From positions 184,291 to 248,290 of the forward strand of contig NW_025955016.1 in the NCBI RefSeq assembly GCF_022376445.1: a DNA stretch of 64,000 nt, in the 5' to 3' direction. The notes beneath the pieces are model-generated. The model saw only the letters and a list, made by a program, of their open reading frames with translations, searched no databases and was not told the origin of the DNA. How positions within the stretch are numbered: position 1 is the stretch's first letter; each line of letters opens with the position of its first letter. Positions 56,839 to 64,000 of the stretch are shown in pieces. This stretch comes from Fomitopsis serialis. Taxonomy: Eukaryota; Basidiomycota; Agaricomycetes; Polyporales; Fomitopsidaceae. Made by a program: the position numbers and the translations under genes.

Positions 56839-58335
56839 TCAGGCTATATTTTCCCGTACCAAGCACGATTGCAGTGCCGCCGCCGCCGCCTTCACATGCA
56901 CACGCACACCCAACGCGCCCCATCTCATACCCGCCATCGCCGTCCAGAGCAGCGCAGTCGCCAGCCACCACACGCCCATCAGCACGCTCTTCACGAGCCA
57001 GAATGGGCCCCACACCGGGAGCGTCGCCGCCCAGAATGCGCGCATCGGCAGCGCGCCCACCGCCGCCGACGCCCACCCCGCCACGAGCCCGACGAGCGGG
57101 TGTTCCCCCGCCCACGCGACAACTCCGTCCACGACCCTCCCCGACACGTACCCCACACGCTCCGCGATCGCCGCCGTCCACGCCCACCACACCGCGCAGA
57201 CCGCGAGCGCGAGCACGGCGACGCATACCACGGTCGCGCACGTGACCGCGAGCCGCTCGCGCACGGGCGTGCTGAGCAGGAACGGGTACTGGAGGCGGAG
57301 GAAGCGGTAGTGGAGGCGGAACCAGAACTTGGCGGCGAGGAGGTAGATGTGGCGCAGGCGGAGGTAGATGCGCAGGGGCCGGGGGCGGTTGTGCGATTTG
57401 AGGAGGTTGGCGCGGTGCAGGCGGACGGTGCGTCGTTCGGCGGAGGGGCGTTCTGCGGTGTGGGAGGAAGGTGAGTTGGGGTTGGGGTTGGAGTATGGGG
57501 AGAGAGGGGAGGACGTACCGATGACGCGGAGGTAGGGATACTGCTCGCGCGTGGACAGAAGGTGTTGCACGGCGATGGCGCTCAGGGTTTCGTCGTCCGC
57601 GGAGGGCCACAGGGAGATCCTCTGTGAGTTCCACTCGACGAACTGCACGGAAGACGTGTCAGATATCCACCCATACATACGCGCTTCGTGTGGCAGAGAA
57701 CGGTGCCACTCACACACATGTTCTCCATGCCCCACTTGCGGCGCACGTCCCCGATCTTGAGGCTCCCGTCGGGCTCGAGCTGTAGGTGGACGTACATCTC
57801 GGGGTGCACCCTCGCGTCGGGAAACATCTCCTTGATGTCGTAGTACCACGACACGCGCACCCACCTATCCGCACAACACAGCCACACCATCGTCAGCACG
57901 CACCCCGCAGCACAGAAGGACAAAGCGCACGCACCCCGGCTGCCTCGGGACCACCCGAAAGGGCATTTGGTGCGCCAGCCTCGCCAGCTCCGGCGTCCCG
58001 GGCCACCACCGCAGCTCCGCGCCCCAATGCCAATTATCCTCCGCGATCTCCGCTGGGGAGCGGTAGTGCTGCTCGAGGTAGCCCGCCCACCCGCGCAGCC
58101 ATGCGCGGAGGGCCCTGTACACCGGGCGCAGCTCCGGCGGGATCTTGGACCGCATCGGGCCCGGCGTCTTGTCGGGCGGGAAGCGCGAGGGGAACACCGC
58201 GGAGGCGAGGTGGGAGAGGAAGAACGTGAGGAGCTGGCGGACCTCGGCGCGGGTCGTGCCTTCGGGGAGCCAGGTGGGTGTGGCGGGGAGGGTGGGGTCG
58301 AGTAAGATTGAATCAGCGTAGGGCCACGCGGACAT
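56839..58335 (-). CDS. Multipass membrane protein of unknown function
   Basis: Four exons: 58335-57935, 57864-57714, 57642-57519, 57452-56839; 1290 nt, 429 residues, all in frame. The soluble N-terminal 220 residues carry conserved-looking aromatic motifs (YLEQHYRSPAEIAEDNWHWG, WVRVSWYYDIKEMFPDARVH, VEWNSQRISLWPS). The C-terminal half is basic then strongly hydrophobic, with segments LAVTCATVVCVAVLALAVCA, VVAWAGEHPLVGLVAGWASA and FWLVKSVLMGVWWLATALLW. Looks like a soluble domain tethered by three or four helices. No family recognised; it is unlike the other membrane proteins here. The start MSAWPYADSILLDP is the first ATG after an in-frame stop. No TATA found. Confidence 0.78.
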
Positions 58336-58979
58336 GGTTGCGCGGGAGGCGGAGAGGTCTTGGAGCGGGAGGTGTTGAGCGTTGAGCGCGGGAAACGACT
58401 TGGGAAGGGAAATGCTTGGGAATGAGGCAGGATGCAACTTGAGGGAGAGGCTTGAGGACGTCGGTGGAGGCTTGCAGAGGGGCAGAGATTGAGACAGATA
58501 ACGGGATCGAGAGAGAAACGTGTAGGGCCACAATACGTCTTTTATTCCGGCGTCAAGAAGCATGGCCGCTGTGGCGCATAACGAACTCGTTGTTATGTCG
58601 CGTTCACCACCTTGAGGATTACAAGGCGACCGGTCACCACGGATACTGGATACCTCAGGTATCATCTATACAAGGTGAGCGCTATATTCGAGCCATACGA
58701 CAGACAAGGCATGGTTGTTGTAGAACCCACCTCACGTTGAAGGATAAGGGCCACCGGATAGGGATGAAGGACGCGCCTAGGCGCCCACACGGGATTCGGT
58801 CTCGTGATCGTGTCCTCGAGCGCCTCGTGGAAGCCCTCCTCCTCGAGTGGTCTCCACCGGCGTTGGTGTTTCTGATAACTTTCAGACTGACTCTGCATGA
58901 AGCTTAATATGGCCGCACCTGTATGCGTCTCGTTACTCGGTAAAAATCCAACAAAGGTGTCAATCCGAGCTAGTAATCG
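58336..58979. other. Flank, no gene
   Basis: 5' flank of the multipass protein gene, then unassigned sequence before the F-box remnant. Confidence 0.4.
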
Positions 58980-59071
58980 TTGTGTTGAAGTCAACTTGAA
59001 GAAAGGCTGTTGAACAGCAAGGCATTTCGAGGATGCCGTAAGCATCCCAGGGGTCGAAGAAGGCTGGGGCA
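58980..59071 (-). pseudogene. Remnant of an F-box gene 3' exon
   Basis: Minus-strand translation near 59070-59010 reads AFFDPWDAYGILEMPC, paralleling AFFSPWGARGILDVSC near the end of the intact F-box gene at 59178. The bases GAGGATGCCG and CCCAGGGG recur in both. Only this short 3' part is recognisable, so it is a partial tandem duplication. Confidence 0.6.
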
Positions 59072-59177
59072 TATTTCCTGCAAAGTTTCTGATGTGGATT
59101 GGGCTGCGCCACTGTCCTAGAACCGCTGGTCATAGCTACAGGGAAGATCGACTGTTGCGCGGGTCAGACGGGCGATG

Positions 59178-60575
59178 TCAAGTACGCGGGTGGTTTGGAG
59201 TATTACAAGATACGTCGAGGATGCCGCGAGCGCCCCAGGGGCTGAAGAACGCTCGTGTATGTTCCAACAAGGTCTTCAGCGCGCGCGCGACCGCGACCGC
59301 ATCCCAGCGCCGTCGATCGTAGCTGAAGTAAAGCACGATGTTGGCGGATGTCAGCCGAGCAAATGGCGGTCCAGCGAGCACGTCGGAAATTCCATCTCGT
59401 GCACCAGCGAGAGAGCGAGTGATTCGGTCCATGTCATGGTCGGAGCCGGCGACCACGGTGGTGATGTCCAGATAGATGGATAATCGCTCGAGCTGAGTAC
59501 TCGAAATAGAGGATAGGATGCCTTGAAGCTCGCCAGCTATCACGACGTCAGACGGTGTCAGCGACGAGGTCTTGATCGTGATGTCCAGAAGGCGAAGGTC
59601 CGAGAATTCAGAAAACCGGTATGGACATCCCGCACCTGAAGCGTTGATGCTTCAATACGACAGCGCCAGTCCAAATACGTATGAAGTATTCGACATACCT
59701 TGCCCAGAATCTGTTAAGCATAAGCGCTGCACGGTTGGAGCAACACATGCAAGAAGCTCGTCAACGGGGCGCTGGTCCGCAACGAAGTCCTGGCACACGT
59801 CTAGGGACCGGATGGCACTGCAAGTAGACACGACCCACTCCACGAAAACGGCGAGGAAGTTTGACTCCAATTTGGTAACTGCTAGTTTGTTCAGGGCGGG
59901 GATGCGAGGTTGTGCTGCAGGTTTGAGAAACGGAGGGTCTCCCAGGGGCGGTCCTGGCGGGACAAACCTTCCCTCCGCTACGTGAAGATGTGTGAGCCGG
60001 GGGAACGCGCAGACGATGCGTTGGAAGTCTCGAAAGCTGCCCAGCGAGAATGTGTATAACATGAGCCTCGTTACGTAGGTGAATTGCGGGAGCGATAGGA
60101 AGAAGCTCGGGTGGAGTGGTCCCGAAAGACAACTCAGGAAAGAAAGGCTCTCCAAGTTTGGCAGGTAATTCCCGAGGACAAGCGGAAAGACGTGCGAGAA
60201 CTTCGTGTCGCGCTGAAATTGGGCGAGAATGATGGCGCGAGTGAAGACGAGGAGATCACGGACGGAAGGATGTTCTCGCGCTAGACGAGCCAAGCTGTCG
60301 AGCTTTCGATGATTGGAGAAATATATCGCCTGGTAGACGAGGCGAACACTATACGAATGCCAGGCGTGACATACAAGCATGCACGCAAGCAGGGTTTGCC
60401 CATCCTGAATCTTGTTGATGATCTGGTGGATCAGCTCGAGCGGCAGACGTTCTGTGATATATCCAGGCAGGGGCGCGATACGTGGAGGAGGACGGATACG
60501 TTGAGTGAAACTGAGTCGTGGAGTTTGTAGCAATTGTTCAGTGACTCCCTGACAGTGTGCGTTGACAGGTGACAT
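59178..60575 (-). CDS. F-box protein, intact
   Basis: Two exons, 60575-59699 and 59635-59178, 1335 nt, 444 residues. The F-box is PGYITERLPLELIHQIINKI and then LACMLVCHAWHSYSVRLVYQ. Leucine-rich segments include FSHVFPLVLGNYLPNLESLS, LPQFTYVTRLMLYTFSLGSF, DFQRIVCAFPRLTHLHVAEG and VAPTVQRLCLTDSG; the intron lies within GQG. The last exon reads RFSEFSDLRLLDITIKTSSL, then ELQGILSSISSTQLERLSIY. The family recruits ubiquitination substrates to SCF ligases via Skp1, with targets set by the repeats. It is colinear with the damaged gene at 24574-26237, including the intron near the end of the middle part, and served here as the reference for that gene's lesions. Confidence 0.9.
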
Positions 60576-61105
60576 GTGATGAATCGCCGGATTTCTGACT
60601 AGAAAGACACTGGAGAGGAGAGCAATATCGCGTAACCTTAGTGATCGAGACCCTGCCAGTGAACTTGAAGACGGCTATCTGAGCGGATATGGTGGTCCGT
60701 GGATCTTCCGAATAATATTGACATTGTAGACTCACCACGAACACGACGGCCCGCGATGATAAGAGCGTAGCGTTCGTCGCGTGCCACAAGACTTTTCCGG
60801 TCACGACGATATACTGAACTTTCTCTGAGAGAAGCCGGGGAGGAGCACTGGTCAGAATCAAGTCAGAATGACTCGCCGTGGCGTGCCGGTTACTTGAGCC
60901 TCAATTTCCTCTTTTGGGTATTATACTGAACGCTGGGCGCTTCTCTCACCCCGGCACGTGCTCAGCCATCACAAACTTCCAGTGGACTCGGACGCCAGTA
61001 CGGGCTAGTACACAGCCGATCTGATAAGCCGAAGCATATAAAAAACTCTGTATTTCGACAGTGTAGCTACAAGCTGATATACCATGTGTTTCCACAGCTC
61101 CGGTC
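60576..61105. other. Gene-free interval
   Basis: Upstream of the F-box gene and downstream of the phosphatase. No supportable gene. Confidence 0.5.
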
Positions 61106-62308
61106 TCAGTTCAAGCAACTAAAAGGCAATCCCAACAGCTTCTGCATGACTACGCCCTGTGTTGCTGCATCCACATCCGTCTTCGTCTGAGCACTGATGG
61201 CCGACACGCTAGCGTAGCACCCCTCGCTCAGGATCACCTCCACCTCGCTCGGTAAGTGGTCGCTTCCGCAGGTCTGCACGTCGACCACGGTGTCGTTCTT
61301 CCGGTTGCGCGCAAAAACCCACTTGTAGTCGCTCGGGTCATCGCAATCCGTAATTGAGGGGTAGTTGACGTTGACTATTACAGCAGGGGGTAGGACAGGC
61401 GGGCCGCAGGAGCCGAGGAGCGTGTCGACGAAGTACACCGTCAGCTGGGAGTAGATGCGGGCGGCGAGCGTAGAGTTCGCGTCTGGCTCCGAGGTGAGAG
61501 TGGTGTAGGACACTTGTGCCCCGCTGACACCTGAGAAGGCCGTCGCTGGGACGCCTTGCAACGAGGCAGCGGATGCAGCTCCCCTGTCATGCAGGTCAGC
61601 ATGGAAGATAATTTCGGGCGGTACTGCACTTACACAGTGCCCGAGTATTGCGTCAGGATATCGACGTTAGCTATGCATCGGACATGTCAGATGTGCAATG
61701 CCACTGTCCAGGATGATGTGAAAGCCACGTACGTCCGATGTTAGGACCGCTCACAAGGAAATCCGGCCTAGCACCGAAGTGCTGCGGACTCAGAGAGAGC
61801 ACGTTGATTCCGTAGTTTGCTGCGTCGACCCTAAGTACCATTCCTCAGCGACGGTGTTCAGATCGTTTCCGGAGGTTACTAACGGGTACGCGTTCACGTA
61901 ATTCAAACGAGCTAAATCTCCATCTCAGAGAATGCACAGATTACTCAAACATCCGGGTAGACTCACGGTCACTGGCATTGAAACCAAACGGCGGCGACCC
62001 GACAGGGCAAGTATCGAACTGGCATGGCTCGGTAAGTACTTGAGGTGTCGTCGTCTGCGAGCCCTTCCCTGACTGATTGATTGCAGGTGCAGACAATACG
62101 ACCTGAATAATTGGACATCAGTCGACCGAACGACCACAAAGACCCTTAGACTCACGTCATACCCTGCGCCAGTCAGCGCATCGAACTGGGCACGAATCTG
62201 TGCAGTCGCCCACCCGTCGTCATTGGAAATGACCAGGTTCTGCGCGCTTGCAGCGGCAAAGGAAGTGGCGAGTGAAACCAGCGCTACAAGTACCTGTGAG
62301 TGGAGCAT
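61106..62308 (-). CDS. Secreted SurE-like acid phosphatase
   Basis: Six exons: 62308-62156, 62102-61967, 61911-61884, 61830-61733, 61670-61634, 61583-61106; 930 nt, 309 residues. The N-terminus MLHSQVLVALVSLATSFAAA is a signal peptide with likely cleavage after ASA. The mature protein opens with NLVISNDDGWATAQIRAQFD, the SurE active-site motif (NDDG). Further family signatures are VVLSAPAINQSGKGSQTT, LNYVNAYPVDAANYGIN, PDFLVSGPNIGPNVDI and SGTVGAAS, followed by GVPATAFSG. All require the 28-nt and 37-nt exons to be included. SurE-type enzymes are metal-dependent nucleotidases/acid phosphatases; in fungi the secreted forms act as acid phosphatases. Six cysteines in the second half could form disulphides. 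Nothing is missing or broken. Confidence 0.92.
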
Positions 62309-62975
62309 AGTGCAGAATATGAGGGCGACTTCGTAGACTCGGTAAACCTGACCCTTGGCCAAGTGTTCCTTAGATACCCTCGCAGGGCCCATGCATCATG
62401 ACGACAGTGCATGATAATATGATCAGGTGATGAAGCTGAACCGAATATCGCGACGCTTTCCGGAACATTGGCATGACACAGAAATGCACAGAAGGCGAAC
62501 ATGCCACATAAGTCGGAGGCGACAGCTAAGGATGACGTTCGAGAATATCAGTCATACCAACACCCTGGGATTGCTCATGAGTGTCCGTAGCACACAAGGT
62601 GCCTTGCGAGCCTAGTGTAATTTCATAGACTATTAGCGGCAACAATCGTTCACGTTATGGATGCTGCGGCGTAGTTTGACGGTTGGAGGGACCCTACTTT
62701 TTTTTAAATATTTGAAATGAACGCACTTCGAAGTGCGCGCAACGACCGGTGGAAGCGATCAGTCAAGAGACACCCCAAAGTGTGCAAAGCGAACAATACC
62801 CATGCTCCACCGAGGCCGACCTTCTTCGCATCATACATTCCCCGGCGAGTCGTACAGCCTGCGAAACCAATCAAACTTCGTTGCCGATAGTAGAAGTACA
62901 GGGAAGTGCTGTCCTTACTAATCACGAGAGTGTCCAGTCATCGTCAAGACATAACATATGCATATGCGTGCTCAC
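62309..62975. other. Gene-free interval
   Basis: Upstream of the phosphatase and downstream of the protease. An AT-rich run (TTTTTTTTAAATATTTGAAA) lies at about 62699. No gene. Confidence 0.5.
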
Positions 62976-64000
62976 TCAAATTGAGAACCTCATCCAGGCC
63001 TCCACCAAACCGTCCGTCGTCTTAGTCGGCTGCGCCCACAGCGGCAGGAACGCCTTCACTTCTTCCAGTGCAGGAATGAGTCCACCCTGACCCTGACCGT
63101 CTGATGCGCTCGCGTACTCCGCCACTCGCACGCCGCACGCCCTCCCATCGTGTCATCCATGAAGCCATCCTCCGAGTCGGCATTCCAGCCCACCTCAACC
63201 AGGAAGCCCCTCTCCCACTCTCGGCTCCATAGCTTGAGGTCCCTGATCCCTTCTTTCGGCATCTCGTATCCGGGAGGAACTCCCCGGTCGCGTTTGGTCC
63301 CAGGCGCACCCGCGTCGACGACATCGTGTATCTTGTAGTACGTGATAGGCTTGTCGAAATACAGCCTGCACCCGCGCGTATTCGTACCCTTCACGAACAC
63401 CATCCCATTGGTCTCGTTGAGCCGTGTCGTCTTGACGTCGAGCCACTGGTCGTAGTCTCCGCTGGTGTTTGTGCCGCCAGGTGAGGGAACAAGGTCGCTC
63501 TCCCATTTGCAGCTGAGAAGACCAGGCTTGAGAACCGTGTCCGTCTCGCACTGAACGTCCTTCCCCACGAAGACGGCAATTCCGGGACGAGGCGACGGTC
63601 CACGTAGCCAGGCAACCCGGTCAAGACAGTCCAAACGCGGACGTCCGGGTTGAGAACATCAGAGGATACACTCGCCGCGCCTACGGGCCCGGTTGCCTGA
63701 TCTTGAGAGCGAACGGAGTGCTATGGAATTGGACGGCCGAAGAGGTACGAATCTCCACCTGTTGCTGGAAGAACACCTTGAATGGTCGCTCTTGAGAGAA
63801 CGGGAACATCGTCCACGAAGTGATCAGCGTCAGTGCGAACACGACCAAGACGACACGGTCAACCAGTGGTGCAGTCGATGCGCGAAAGGTGCGATTGGAG
63901 GAAAATGATCAGCGACAAGACTGAAAGGCATCCATATACTAGCATGTAAAACAACAAGAGATACATCAGTCATGCTGCTGAAGCACTCAAGGATCAACAG
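62976..64000 (-). CDS. Vacuolar-type M28 membrane protease, C-terminal part, one frame break
   Basis: Cut by the right edge. The visible part matches the C-terminal luminal region of fungal Pff1-like (vacuolar membrane protease / ER metallopeptidase 1) proteins. A hydrophobic helix VVLVVFALTLITSWTMFPFS is followed by QERPFKVFFQQQ at about 63770, then LDCLDRVAWLRGPSPRPGIA, VFVGKDVQCETDTVLKPG, TRGCRLYFDKPITYYKIHDV and DLKLWSREWERGFLVEVGWN. The M28 catalytic domain would lie to the right of the window. Near 63120 the frame is one base short: GRAACE should run into VAEYASAS, but reads WRSTRA. The correct end (LIPALEEVKAFLPLWAQPTK, stop at 62976) continues in the next frame. The exon junction near 63640 is not resolved. 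Confidence 0.72.

Noticed and set aside
56813..57634. 273-codon minus frame rich in Pro/Arg/Ala
   Set aside because: Out of frame with the spliced multipass protein and without membrane helices or splice logic.

Overview
The window looks like nuclear DNA of a basidiomycete fungus of the class Agaricomycetes. Genes are broken by many 50-70 nt introns with GTRNGT donors and YAG acceptors, and coding exons are GC-rich. Several proteins have the architecture of white-rot and mushroom-forming fungi: clustered F-box genes, a BBE-type FAD oxidoreductase, a SurE-like phosphatase and a basidiomycete-type kinase. I recognised no rRNA, tRNA, CRISPR array or plasmid feature by eye. All gene models below were spliced by hand, so boundaries can be off by a base or two.

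Layout. 0-6 kb: an aldo/keto reductase cut by the left edge, then an FAD-linked oxidoreductase with a very long low-complexity insertion. 6-14 kb: a decayed tandem segmental duplication carrying four paralogous small genes in two pairs (two open, two broken), each with a TATA box about 80-115 nt before its ATG. 14.5-17.5 kb: a ubiquitin-like-fold protein and a penta-EF-hand protein, divergent, with start codons 41 nt apart. 18-19.4 kb: a small two-exon gene I cannot name. 19.8-23.8 kb: a seven-helix membrane protein with two micro-exons, one 0.9 kb intron and a frame-broken tail. 24.5-35.1 kb: two F-box genes with lesions, a member of a small transmembrane/coiled-coil family, a four-helix membrane protein and a fragment duplicated from a methyltransferase gene.

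35.17-46.84 kb is one full-length non-LTR retrotransposon, about 11.7 kb, flanked by a target-site duplication and ending in a poly(A) tract. It has a gag-like ORF1 with a CCHC knuckle and an ORF2 with AP-endonuclease and L1-like reverse transcriptase. Both are interrupted by frameshifts but not by nonsense substitutions. 47-51.5 kb: a class I methyltransferase and a soluble twin-ABC ATPase. 52-56.2 kb: an intact member of the transmembrane/coiled-coil family divergent from a protein kinase, followed by a frameshifted member. 56.8-64 kb: a multipass membrane protein, an intact F-box gene with a remnant of a paralogue, a secreted SurE-like acid phosphatase, and the C-terminal part of a vacuolar-type M28 membrane protease cut by the right edge.

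The genes do not form a pathway. The region reads as ordinary housekeeping and metabolic genes interspersed with fast-evolving lineage-specific families (F-box, helical N-domain genes, TM/coiled-coil genes, kinase) and one large retroelement. Several disruptions are single missing bases in homopolymers, so some apparent pseudogenes may be sequence errors.
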